Origin: Aliiroseovarius lamellibrachiae | GTDB lineage: Bacteria > Pseudomonadota > Alphaproteobacteria > Rhodobacterales > Rhodobacteraceae | Reading direction: 5' to 3' | Length of the DNA stretch: 64,000 bases | Assembly (NCBI RefSeq): GCF_018599245.1 | Contig: NZ_JAHEVJ010000003.1 | Location: 359,813 to 423,812, forward strand | Shown: in pieces, positions 26,103 through 35,100 of the stretch | Layout of the letters: each line of letters starts with the position of its first letter | Numbering within the stretch: position 1 is the first letter of the stretch | The notes under the pieces: generated by a model | The model's input: only the letters and a program-made list of their open reading frames with translations | What the model was told of the DNA's origin: nothing | The model's database searches: none | Position numbers and translations under genes: made by a program

Positions 26103-27209
26103 ATGATCTCACCCTCTCGCCGTTTGCGGCGCACCCCTTTCAGCCCCGGTGTCGAAGCCGCCGGGGTCAAGGGGTATACGATCTACAACCACATGCTTCT
26201 ACCGACTGTTTTTCGGTCGGTGGAAGAGGATTACCGCCACCTGAAGGACGCCGTGCAGGTCTGGGATGTGTCGTGTGAACGACAGGTGGAAGTGCGCGGG
26301 CCGGATGCGGCGCGCCTGATGCAAATGCTCACCCCGCGCGATCTGTCAAAGATGCAGGATGGGCAATGTTTCTATGTGCCGATGGTGGATGAGACGGGGG
26401 GGATGCTCAACGACCCTGTTGCTGTGCGGTTGGATGAAAACCGGTTTTGGATTTCCATCGCCGACAGTGATCTTTTGTTTTGGGTCAAAGGGTTGGTCTA
26501 CGGCTTTCGTCTGGATGTATTGGTGGATGAACCGGATGTTTCGCCGCTTGCCATTCAAGGCCCGCGCGCGGATGATCTGGCGGCGGCTGTGTTTGGCGAC
26601 GCGGTGCGTGACATTCGGTTTTTCCGCTATAAACAGCTGGACTTTCAGGGGCGCAAACTGGTGGTCGCCCGCTCTGGCTATTCAAAGCAGGGTGGGTTTG
26701 AGATCTATGTCGAGGGGGCTGACATTGCCATGCCGCTGTGGAACGCCTTGATGGAAGCCGGCAAAAGCATGGACGTGCATGCCGGATGTCCCAATGGGAT
26801 TGAGCGCGTCGAAGGCGGGCTTTTGTCTTACGGCAACGATATGACCCGCGATAACACCCCGCACGAGGCCGGGTTGGGGCGGTTTTGCTCCACCCAAAGT
26901 GCCTTGGGCTGTGTCGGGCGTGATGCGCTGCTGCGCGTGGCCAAGGAAGGCCCGGTGCAACAGGTGCGCGCGATTGAGATCCACACCGGGGATGGGCGCC
27001 CCGTGCCGCCCTGTGATCGGGCCTGGCCCTTGATGGATGGGGAAAACCAGGTGGGGCAGGTGACGTCCGCCGCCAATTCCCCGGATTTCAACACCGGTGT
27101 CGCGATTGGCATGGTGCGCATGACCCATTGGGCGTCCGGCACCGAGTTGGATGTGCTGACACCAGATGGGCCGCGTGCTGCGACCGTTTATGACACATTT
27201 TGGATTTAA
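26103..27209 (+). CDS. dmdA: Dimethylsulfoniopropionate demethylase DmdA
   Basis: This 368-aa protein of the aminomethyltransferase (GcvT) fold closely resembles, from memory, Ruegeria pomeroyi DmdA. Shared blocks are RRTPFSPGVEAAGVKGYTIY-NHMLLPT at the N-terminus, QVWDVSCERQVEVRGPDAAR, SPLAIQGPRADDLAA, RDIRFFRYKQLDFQG and ERVEGGLLSYGNDMTRDNTP. DmdA moves a methyl from DMSP to tetrahydrofolate, making methylmercaptopropionate. ATG 26103 has AGGAG at 26096-26100; the earlier GTG (26082) lacks one. It sits directly before acuI, as in other roseobacters, which supports DmdA over a generic glycine-cleavage T protein. Confidence 0.87.
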   Translation: MISPSRRLRRTPFSPGVEAAGVKGYTIYNHMLLPTVFRSVEEDYRHLKDAVQVWDVSCERQVEVRGPDAARLMQMLTPRDLSKMQDGQCFYVPMVDETGGMLNDPVAVRLDENRFWISIADSDLLFWVKGLVYGFRLDVLVDEPDVSPLAIQGPRADDLAAAVFGDAVRDIRFFRYKQLDFQGRKLVVARSGYSKQGGFEIYVEGADIAMPLWNALMEAGKSMDVHAGCPNGIERVEGGLLSYGNDMTRDNTPHEAGLGRFCSTQSALGCVGRDALLRVAKEGPVQQVRAIEIHTGDGRPVPPCDRAWPLMDGENQVGQVTSAANSPDFNTGVAIGMVRMTHWASGTELDVLTPDGPRAATVYDTFWI

Positions 27210-27245
27210 CCGGCGGGCAGGGTGGCCCGCAAAAAGGAGATGACG

Positions 27246-28238
27246 ATGTTTAAAGCGCTGGTAATGGAGCAGGGCGAGGATGGTTTGGCCGCGGCTGAGA
27301 TCAAAGAGATCGAGGCGGCTGCGCTGCCCGAGGGCAATGTGACGGTTGCGGTGGAGTATTCCACCGTGAACTACAAAGACGGGCTGTGCCTGTCGGCCAA
27401 AGGCGGCGGGCTGGTGCGCAACTATCCCCATGTGCCGGGCATTGATTATGCAGGCACCGTTGAGGCGTCGGAGGACGCGCGCTACAAACCCGGCGACAAA
27501 GTGGTGCTGACCGGTTGGCGCGTGGGCGAGGCAACTTGGGGCGGTTATGCGCAGAAGGCGCGCATTTCAGCCGATAAGCTGGTGCCGCTGCCCAAAGGGC
27601 TTGATACCCGTCAGGCGATGGCGGTGGGCACGGCGGGATTTACCGCAATGCTGGCGGTGATGGCGCTTGAGGATCACGGGCTGAAGCCCGGCAATGGTCC
27701 GGTGCTGGTTACGGGTGCTGCGGGCGGTGTTGGTTCGGTTGCCACGGCGATTTTGGCCCATCTTGGCTATGAGGTTGCGGCCGTCACGGGGCGTCCCGAT
27801 CAGGCGGAGTATCTGAAATCGCTGGGGGCCACCACCATTGTCGCCCGAGAGGAACTGAACGAAACCACCAAACGTCCGCTTGAGGCGGAAACCTGGGCGG
27901 GGTGTGTGGACGCGGTGGGCGGCGAGATGCTTGCGCGTGTTTTAGGTCAGATGAAATACGGGGCAAGCGTGTCTGCGGTGGGGCTTGCGGGCGGCGCTGG
28001 GCTGCCGGCCACGGTCATTCCCTTCCTTCTGCGTGGGGTGAACCTGTTGGGTATTGATAGTGTGATGCAACCGACCGAGAACCGTCTGCGCGCATGGGAA
28101 CGCATTGCCACCGATCTGCCGATGGACAAGTTGGAGGCGATGATCCGCCCGGCCAAACTGTCTGATTTGCCCGCGCTGGGCGCCGATATCCTGAAAGGTC
28201 AGGTCAAGGGGCGTGTTGTGGTGGATGTGAACGCCTGA
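27246..28238 (+). CDS. acuI: Acryloyl-CoA reductase AcuI
   Basis: This 330-aa medium-chain reductase (quinone-oxidoreductase type) reduces acryloyl-CoA to propionyl-CoA with NADPH, detoxifying a product of DMSP breakdown. It shows STVNYKDGLCLSAKGG, VPGIDYAGTVEASEDARYKP, and the cofactor loop VLVTGAAGGVGSVATAILAH. The C-terminus (DILKGQVKGRVVVDVNA) is typical of AcuI. ATG 27246 has AAGGAG at 27234-27239; ATG 27240 is too close to it. The gene is the last of its operon; its terminator was split by the mobile element downstream. Confidence 0.92.
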   Translation: MFKALVMEQGEDGLAAAEIKEIEAAALPEGNVTVAVEYSTVNYKDGLCLSAKGGGLVRNYPHVPGIDYAGTVEASEDARYKPGDKVVLTGWRVGEATWGGYAQKARISADKLVPLPKGLDTRQAMAVGTAGFTAMLAVMALEDHGLKPGNGPVLVTGAAGGVGSVATAILAHLGYEVAAVTGRPDQAEYLKSLGATTIVAREELNETTKRPLEAETWAGCVDAVGGEMLARVLGQMKYGASVSAVGLAGGAGLPATVIPFLLRGVNLLGIDSVMQPTENRLRAWERIATDLPMDKLEAMIRPAKLSDLPALGADILKGQVKGRVVVDVNA

Positions 28239-28276
28239 GCGCGGTTAACCTTGTAAGGCATGACCTGTGACATAAG

Positions 28277-28295
28277 AAAGGGCGCCCATTTGGGT
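28277..28295 (+). terminator. Left half of a terminator split by the mobile element
   Basis: AAAGGGCGCCC-ATTT-GGGT here and GCCCTTTT at 40109-40116 are the two halves of one 11-pair stem with an ATTT loop (one G-U pair). With the insertion removed it lies between acuI and the convergent trhO and would serve both. The insertion point is next to the loop; the duplicated 10 bases include the loop. Confidence 0.85.
28286..28295 (+). repeat. Target site duplication, left copy
   Basis: CCATTTGGGT directly precedes the left terminal inverted repeat; the identical 10 bases in the same orientation follow the right repeat at 40099-40108. This is the footprint of a transposition event. Confidence 0.93.
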
Positions 28296-28320
28296 CCAGC
28301 CTGTGCGATAAATGTTGAAA
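28296..28320 (+). repeat. Left terminal inverted repeat (25 bp)
   Basis: It begins CCAGCCTGTGCGATAA and ends TGTTGAAA. Every base matches the reverse complement of 40074-40098. It abuts, without gap, a second and different inverted repeat starting at 28321. Confidence 0.95.
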
Positions 28321-28363
28321 CCTCCCGCAAATAATTTGTGACGCATTCTCACCTATAGGACAT
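28321..28363 (+). repeat. Second inverted repeat, left copy (~43 bp)
   Basis: It begins CCTCCCGCAAAT and ends CCTATAGGACAT. The reverse complement of 31627-31673 matches with two substitutions and a two-base gap. A GC hairpin lies about ten bases inside both copies, so the two ends look built alike. They probably bound an older nested element. Confidence 0.88.
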
Positions 28364-28372
28364 GGCCAAACG

Positions 28373-28409
28373 ACGCTGCCGGATTGATTTCCGGCAGCGT
28401 TTTGTTTTT
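28373..28409 (+). terminator. Terminator just inside the left end, stopping rightward transcription
   Basis: ACGCTGCCGG-ATTGATTT-CCGGCAGCGT followed by TTTGTTTTT is a ten-pair stem with a T run on the plus strand. Coming from acuI, polymerase would stop here, compensating for the broken host terminator and shielding the element from readthrough. Confidence 0.9.
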
Positions 28410-28514
28410 GCGCCATAATTTTTTCAAATTCATCTGCCAGATGAGGCTTGTTCGTGCACGGCCAGAGGTCCGCACGAGAAAAATTTCAAATACTGAGTAA
28501 TAGGCCCTTTGGAA

Positions 28515-29575
28515 ATGCTCGATCAAGCCAATGTAGCTGATACGAAACACAAACTCTTGACCGAAACTTCGAAGGGCAAACGCTTGGGCAAGAGTATTCC
28601 ACAACTGTCGTTGGAGCAGATCTATCCAGCACAAAATGGTGATGTAAACCTAAATACCTGCGGCGATCCTGATTGCGGCAACTATGGCATCGCACCTGAT
28701 AGCATCCACAATGCTTTTCGCGGCAGAAATGCTGGACAACGGCGATTAGCTGCATCTTTGAAGAACTCTGGCATCAACATGGGCGTGGGCTGATATCGCT
28801 TTCATGGCGGAAAAGATGACAAGAAATACGAAACAGTATTGCTCTGGAATACGCGGATGATCCTCACTCTTGGGATGATAATCGCTCTGTGAAATGCCAG
28901 CACACAGCGCGAAACTCTGAATGCGGGATTCAGTTTAAAGTTCTTTCAAACGAACACTTTGCAAAAGAAGAAGAGCGTTTCCTATCACAAAATGGTCTGC
29001 TTGATGGACCAAGCTGCGGGCATTGCGGGACAACTTACCTATCCGCGCCTGAAGAGTTTGTTTTCAATGGGGCAAACGGCAAGAAAACGACCACCAAAGG
29101 CAAATCAAAAGCCATAGGTGTGCGTATGATCCACGAGCCCTGCAAGGGCAAAACGGGCGCGCGCTTTACGGTTTCTCAATCTCATATCCGGCAACAGGAC
29201 CGGCGAGAGAATATCCGAATTCTCAAACACCTGGTTAACGATGCAAGCATCAACGGATTGAAGCGGTTGCTGATGCCGGCAAAAGGAAAACGTAAAGTCG
29301 GGGTGAAAAGGATCTACGACCGCATTTTCTGGCTTGAGAAAACCCTGCTTGCATACGGAAAGATAACACTGGTTGGAGAGCAGGAAGCCGCTATGGCTCG
29401 CACCGTTCCTCACATATTTCGAGACATGATCAAAGATGATCGCTTTGAGTGGCATGTCATCTCGTTCGACAAGGACGCGACCAAGCCAACGCGACAGAAA
29501 CGAGCGAAAGAATATGACAAAATGATGAAGGAAACCGACGGGGACGGCTATCGCTTGCTGAGATACGCGCAATAG
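28515..29575 (+). pseudogene. Decayed transposase, distant relative of the gene at 38236-40026
   Basis: Two plus-strand pieces (28515-28793 and 28820-29575) together resemble the 596-aa transposase-like protein. Shared features: NTCGDPDCGNYG here against NFCRNPHCEAFG there, a further Cys pair (SCGHC), FTVS against FSVG, and a helical segment ending WLEKTLLAY. The first piece ends at an in-frame TGA (28791-28793), and a frame change near 28850 is needed to continue. After LLAYGK the text jumps to EQEAAMARTVPHIF, like the region around the second catalytic Asp. The catalytic core is therefore probably deleted. Sequence distance shows it is not a recent duplicate. Confidence 0.65.
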
Positions 29576-29632
29576 CACCTGTTTAGGGCCGCAGCGAGAC
29601 CCCGGCAGCCATCGGCAACACCCCTGTTGGGG

Positions 29633-30187
29633 CTATCCTGCGCAGCCCGAAAAGAACGTTTGTTTTGCATATCTGGCTGCATCGCTGGGCGACAGATCGC
29701 CCGAACTGACCAGCACCCAGGCCGCCGCGAAGGTGCTGTCAAAAACCGCGACAATCCATTCTGAAGGAATGTCGCGGTTGATCTCGCCCCGTTTTTTGGT
29801 TTGCTTTACAAGGGCCTGCATGTCCTTTTTCCAACCGGCTTCGATCTTGACCAGGTCCTTGTCGTTTTGGACCTGGGACCAGATGCCAGCCATGAACTGA
29901 TACCTGTCTGCGAGCGGCATCAGCAGGTCGAAAATGGCCTCAAACGCGGCGCGGCCCTTCAGGTGCTCAATGCCCTTCAACGCGATTTCGGTCTCTTTCA
30001 TGCAGTCCACAACGAGCGCCTTGATCAGAACCTCGCGCGTTTCGAAATGCCGATAAAGCGTCGCCCGCCCCACGTCTGCGGCAATGGCAATTTCTGACAT
30101 TGCCGCAGACGGATTGGTGATCAGCGTCTTGAGAGCTGCTTCAACGATGGCCGTTTCAGATTGCACAAGGCGCTGATCCCGTTTCAT
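29633..30187 (-). CDS. TetR/AcrR family transcriptional regulator
   Basis: This 184-aa regulator has the TetR HTH near residues 26-52 (AMSEIAIAADVGRATLYRHF-ETREVLI) and an all-helical ligand domain behind it. Its start ATG 30187 lies five bases after the stop of the lipoprotein gene, so the two form one transcript. TetR proteins usually repress their own operon; the promoter at 31254-31282 is the likely target. The ligand is unknown. It is cargo of the left nested element and is unlike core-genome neighbours in having no obvious metabolic partner. Confidence 0.88.
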   Translation of the reverse strand: MKRDQRLVQSETAIVEAALKTLITNPSAAMSEIAIAADVGRATLYRHFETREVLIKALVVDCMKETEIALKGIEHLKGRAAFEAIFDLLMPLADRYQFMAGIWSQVQNDKDLVKIEAGWKKDMQALVKQTKKRGEINRDIPSEWIVAVFDSTFAAAWVLVSSGDLSPSDAARYAKQTFFSGCAG

Positions 30188-30192
30188 GAGCG

Positions 30193-31224
30193 TTATTCGA
30201 CCACCTTTGTGAATTTGATGAACAGCCCCTTGTCGGCGGCATCATTTGATCCGACTTTTGGGCTGGAAACGTTCAACAAGCAATGGTTTTCGTCGCTGTT
30301 CAGATTGGCGCTCCAGCGGGCGTCTTCCATACCGCGCCCTTGATCGTCGAGAGGCTGATAGATCAGCTGCGATTGGTCGTCTGATAACCAGGCTTCGAAC
30401 GCGGCGGTCATGGCGTCATTGGAGACCATGAAGCCGGTGAACCGGTCCTGCTCTGAATTCCACGACGTCAGGGACGATCCGAAATAGCCGTCACCCGCGT
30501 CCGCTTCGAACTTGAAGTTGATGAACATCGCGTGGCCACCCAGGATGAGTTCGATGGATTCATCGCCAAGGATGGGCGAACCCTGATAGCTGCCCTCCTG
30601 ACGGTAGAACCCCGCCATGCAGGCGATGCGGTTCGTGTCGTCAGACAGCGGCACTTGGGCACCCACTTTGAACAGGTCAACGTCCAGCGCCTCAGAGCTG
30701 CGCTGATAGGTGCCTTCAAAGCTGACAAACGGCGTTCCGCCATCCACAGCACGCATCCGGGACACCGTGTAGGTGTTGCCCGACAGCTCCATTGTCGTCT
30801 GATCAACGACGGCTTGACCTTGCGCGTTCATGGTCGTGCGCGTGACCATGAATTCGGTGTCGCTGATGCGGGTCATCGGTTCTTTGCGCGCACCCAGCCC
30901 GTCATTGCCAACGGTCAGGTGAACAGGGTTTTCAGTGCCCCAGTCCCAGCCCAGAAACGACAGGGTCGCGATGGGTTGCGCGGCGCCCGTGTCGATGATT
31001 TCCCGTTTTTCCATCAGAACATCATCGTAGGCCGGCGTGTAGATGACCTCAGATGTCCAAGGGGTGCCCTGGCTGCCTGCATCTGAATAGAGGGTGCCTG
31101 AACCTGTCCAGCTGCCGGTGAACTCATGCAGTTCGCCCAGGGTTTTCATTCCTTTACCTGGGTAGCACGCCGAGACGAGAAGGAGGGCCGAGATGGCCGA
31201 GATGGCCAAGAGCAGATGTTTCAT
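30193..31224 (-). CDS. Putative lipoprotein of unknown function
   Basis: This 343-aa protein starts with a lipoprotein signal (MKHLLLAISAISALLLVSAC), with Cys 20 as the expected lipidation site. The mature part has repeated beta-rich stretches (LGELHEFTGSWTGSGTLY, PVHLTVGNDGLG, FVSFEGTYQRSS, AMFINFKFEADAGDGYFGSS). This suggests two similar beta-barrel-like (lipocalin or DUF1579-like) domains, which is only an impression. ATG 31224 is chosen because AAAGGA lies a good distance upstream; ATG 31230 is too close to it. It leads the two-gene operon with the TetR regulator. Confidence 0.7.
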   Translation of the reverse strand: MKHLLLAISAISALLLVSACYPGKGMKTLGELHEFTGSWTGSGTLYSDAGSQGTPWTSEVIYTPAYDDVLMEKREIIDTGAAQPIATLSFLGWDWGTENPVHLTVGNDGLGARKEPMTRISDTEFMVTRTTMNAQGQAVVDQTTMELSGNTYTVSRMRAVDGGTPFVSFEGTYQRSSEALDVDLFKVGAQVPLSDDTNRIACMAGFYRQEGSYQGSPILGDESIELILGGHAMFINFKFEADAGDGYFGSSLTSWNSEQDRFTGFMVSNDAMTAAFEAWLSDDQSQLIYQPLDDQGRGMEDARWSANLNSDENHCLLNVSSPKVGSNDAADKGLFIKFTKVVE

Positions 31225-31253
31225 TTTCATATCCTTTGTGTGTCTTGACATGG

Positions 31254-31282
31254 GACATAGGTGTATCAAAACCGGACGTCAA
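31254..31282 (-). promoter_or_regulatory. Promoter of the lipoprotein-tetR operon
   Basis: On the minus strand, -35 TTGACG (31282-31277) and -10 TATGTC (31259-31254) have a 17-base spacer. The start would fall near 31247, about 20 bases before the lipoprotein ATG. A TetR site probably overlaps, but I see no perfect dyad. Confidence 0.55.
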
Positions 31283-31626
31283 GATATGAGGCATGCATGT
31301 ATCATAAAAATTAAACTCGGAAGAAATCCCATTTAGGTGGCAAAGGTCAAACCGGCTTAACAGATCCCAGTTCAGACCGTGGAAAGTTGCCATCGGCGCA
31401 ATTGTCGAGAACGGAAGCTAAGTCCCGCCAGTCCTGCCGCTCAGGCAGGCAAAATGCTGCACCATTTTTCGAACAACAGGTTTCGGGAAGCTGCGATGCA
31501 GCGATTTGTTGTCAGGCGAATGGCGGGTCTGGGCCGTCAACATCAGATCGTCACGTAGACGACCAACTCAAATTGCGGACCCTCCAAAGGGTTTCCTCGG
31601 CAGATAAGCTGCCGAGGACCCACTCA
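31283..31626. other. Non-coding stretch inside the element
   Basis: These 344 bases lack a convincing gene; a plus-strand frame at 31387-31641 has Ser/Arg/Gln-rich composition and no ribosome site. A hairpin, CCTCGGCAG-ATAAG-CTGCCGAGG (31595-31617), lies ten bases inside the second inverted repeat, mirroring the arrangement at the left end. Confidence 0.5.
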
Positions 31627-31673
31627 ATGTCCTATAAGTGAGAATGCGTCAAATAATTTGCGGGAGGTTTTTC
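31627..31673 (-). repeat. Second inverted repeat, right copy (~43 bp)
   Basis: It begins ATGTCCTATAAGTGAG and ends GCGGGAGGTTTTTC. In reverse complement it matches 28321-28363 nearly throughout, bounding a 3.35-kb segment that contains the decayed transposase and the lipoprotein-tetR pair. No flanking duplication was found. Confidence 0.85.
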
Positions 31674-31730
31674 TATGACTACGGTCCGAACTAATTCCTA
31701 TTGGTTGATCGATTTTTTTTTGGAGCAAGT

Positions 31731-32105
31731 ATGCGAATAGGATCATTTGGCCTCTTCTGGAAGGATCAGGCGGATAGAGATGCACAAGACTTCATAGAAG
31801 CAAATTTTGCGCCAATCTCTGAATTTTCATCAGAAGAGAAAGGTCTGTTCCTGGAAGAGGCGCGACTGATAAGAAAAAGGGGAAAGGTGACGGTAAATGC
31901 CTCCGCGGTGCTGGCTTTAACCAAACTTCTCGCGTTGAGAGTGGCCTTGCCCAATGATGCTTCCATGCCTCTAAGACATTGTTGCCGAGACATGGAACTT
32001 TTCATTAAAAAGGCTGCCTGGAAGACTGATAGCGACCCTATTGTTCTGGCCGAATACTTCATCGCTCTGCGAAACCAATACTGCGAAAAAGAATTCGAAG
32101 CCTAA
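31731..32105 (+). CDS. Hypothetical 124-aa protein beside hsdR
   Basis: The protein begins MRIGSFGLFWKDQADRDAQD and is predicted mostly helical (PISEFSSEEKGLFLEEARLI, then VNASAVLALTKLLALRVALP). It has two cysteines in a RHCCRDMELF stretch but no membrane segment or known motif. TGGAG at 31721-31725 precedes ATG 31731. It is convergent with hsdR, with seven bases between the stops. Lying between the nested element's right end and the restriction genes, it could be an accessory or unrelated defence gene. I do not recognise a family. Confidence 0.6.
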   Translation: MRIGSFGLFWKDQADRDAQDFIEANFAPISEFSSEEKGLFLEEARLIRKRGKVTVNASAVLALTKLLALRVALPNDASMPLRHCCRDMELFIKKAAWKTDSDPIVLAEYFIALRNQYCEKEFEA

Positions 32106-32112
32106 TTTCTCT

Positions 32113-35100
32113 TCAGGAAATTTCTGTTGCGAGCGCTTCAGCTTGCTTCAGAACCGTTTTGATGGCGTCTGATGTGAGATCAGGCGGATATCCGTGTCGC
32201 TGAAGGATCTTCTTCACCGCAATCCTCATTTTCGCGCGCACATTCTCACGACGCCACCAATCAGCACCCGCATTCCCCCTGACTGTCTTGACCAACTCGG
32301 CCGCGATAACTTGGAGTTCATTGTTGGACATGATCTCAACAGCGCTGTTATTCTGCGCGAGCGCGTCATAGAACGCGCGTTCGTCCGTCGTAAGGCCGTC
32401 GTCAGGCTCTGCGCGAAGGTCTTTCGCAATTTCGATCAGCTCTTGAATGATCTGAAGCGCATCAACACTGCGATTATGGTAGCGCCCAATTGCCACCTTA
32501 AGGCGTTGAGAGAACTCGTCTTTCTTGACAACGTTGCTTCGAGTCCGCGCACTGATCTCTCCATTTAGAAGCTTTTTCAGTGCTTCCACTGCGAGATTTT
32601 TATGCTGCATGTTCTGAAGCTCGATCATGAACTCCTCGGAGAGCATGCTGATGTCAGGTCGGTCAAAGCCACAAGCGCCGAGAATGTCGACCACTTCCGT
32701 TGAAGCGACAGCATTGTTGACGAGCTGCTGAATTGCAAAATCCGACTGCCCACTCTTCTTGCCCTTGCGATCAGCATCGAGCTTTTCGATCCCCGTTCGA
32801 ACCGCTGAGAAGAACGCCACTTCGACAGCATGCTCGGTCGCCTGAGGGCTGCCTGATGCCAGCTTGAACGCCTTTACCAGCGCAGCAACCGCGTCCTGGA
32901 ACCTTTTGACGGATGCGCCATCATCTTGGATGCTTTTGTTTAGGATGTGTTCAATCGCGGGTGGAAGAACCTTGATCCTGTCTTTCGACGATCCATCAAG
33001 CACATCAGCATAGTCATACCCAAAAAACTGTTGTCGCGCGACATCCAATGCATCAAGAAACGCGGAGACAGCCTCCGCCTCATTGACACCCGTCTGTTTC
33101 TGATCGGACTGCGAGTAATGCGCGAGGGCATTCTTCAGGTCCGCAGCAATCCCAATGTAATCAACGACCAAGCCAGCTGGCTTACCTTTGAACACCCGAT
33201 TCACGCGCGCGATGGCCTGCATCAAGCCATGTCCCTTCATCGGCTTGTCGACATACAGCGTATGCATGCAAGGCGCGTCAAAGCCGGTCAACCACATGTC
33301 CCTGACGATCACGAGCTTCAATGGATCAGCTGGATCTTTGTATCGATTGCGAATGGCTTCCTGTCGGGACTTCGAGCGGATGTGAGGCTGCATCGCCGCC
33401 GGATCTGTTGCGTTGCCGGTCATGACAACTTTCACCTCTCCGGTGTCATCTGTATCTCCGTGCCATTTGGGGCGTGTCGCAACGATACGATCGTAGACTT
33501 CGGCGCAAATCCTGCGGCTCATACACACAATCATGGCTTTGCCATCGATTGCCTCAATGCGCGCATCGAAGTGTTGGAGAATGTCTGCGACAACAGCGTC
33601 CAGCCGGTTGTCTGCCCCCACAAGAGCCTCAACCCGCGACCATTTCTTGGCTGCGGCGTCAGTCTCTTCTTCTTCGAGCTCTTCAGTTGCGTCGTCGAAT
33701 ACCTCGTCAATTTCGTCAGCAAGGTCTTCGTTTAGCTTAATCTTCGCAACCCTCGCCTCATAATAGATTGGCACAGTAGCGCCATCTTCGACGGCCTGAG
33801 CGATGTCGTAGACGTCGATGTATTCGCCAAACACGCCGCGTGTGTTCGCACCTACCAACTCAACAGGTGTCCCTGTGAAGGCCACATAGACGGCATTCGG
33901 CAGGGCCTGGCGAAGCTGATAGGCGAGGCCGTATTTCACATCGCCTTCCTTGGTCATCTTCGCGTCGAACCCGTATTGGGTGCGGTGCGCTTCGTCGACC
34001 ATGACGATGACATTCGAGCGATCCGTGATTTCTGGGAACTCTCCGCCAGCGTCTGGTCGGAACTTCTGAATGGTCGAGAAAACAACGCCACCTACATCAC
34101 GATCCAACAGCGATTTTACATCACTAATGCTGTCTGCCTGCACAGGTTCTTCACCCAGAATGTCCTTACAACGCGCGAAGGTGGCGAACAGTTGGTTGTC
34201 CAAATCATTGCGGTCCGTCAGCACCAACAGGGTTGGGTTTTCAAGCTGAGGATCATGCATGACCCGCCCAGCAAGGAAGGTCATCAGGAGCGACTTACCC
34301 GAACCCTGCGTGTGCCAGATCACACCCGCTTTGCCGTCCTGTCCACGGGCACTGGCGATGGCGTCCATGGCTTTGCGCACGGCAAAGAACTGGTGATAAC
34401 CGGCGACCTTCTTGATCGGGCCTTTGCCCTCATCCTCGAACACCACACACCAGCGCAGCAGATCAAGCAGCGTCTGACGGTTCAACAATCCTCGCGCCAG
34501 CGTTTCCAGCGCAAGATCCGTGCCCGCAGGAACAAGCGTCTCACCGTCGAGCGTGCGCCATGTCATGAAACGGTCGAGATTGGCCGAGAGCGAACCATAG
34601 CGCGCCGTGAACCCGTCGCTGATCACATTGAGCAGCGTCGTTCGGAACAGATCAGGGATATCTGCCTTGTAGGTCTCGATCTGGTTGAAGGCGGCTTCGA
34701 TATCCTTGCCCTCGGTGCCTTTCAGCTCAATCACGACCAATGGCAGCCCGTTGAGGAAGATGACCATATCGGGGATGCGAGGGGCTTTGCCCACGACGTC
34801 GACCTGATTGACCGCACGCCAGTCGTTGTTCTGGTCTTCCCAATCAACCAGATGCACAACCGCGCCGCGCTCTTCGCCGTCTTGCACATAGGTGGCTTTG
34901 ATGCCTTCAACCATCAGCCGATGAATACGCCGGTTTTCCTGCACGACGTCGGTGGTGAAAACGGGGTCGAGAATTTTCTTGGAGGCGTCGATCAAGGCCC
35001 GCTCGGGCAGATCGGGGTTGATGGCGCGCAAAGCATCCATGAAAACGGGTTCCAGGATGGTATCGCGGTTGCTGGCGCGCAGGGCGGGTTTCACATCTGG

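Noticed and set aside
31387-31641. 84-codon plus-strand frame in the mobile element
   Set aside because: Ser/Arg/Gln-rich composition, no ribosome site, and it runs into the second inverted repeat.
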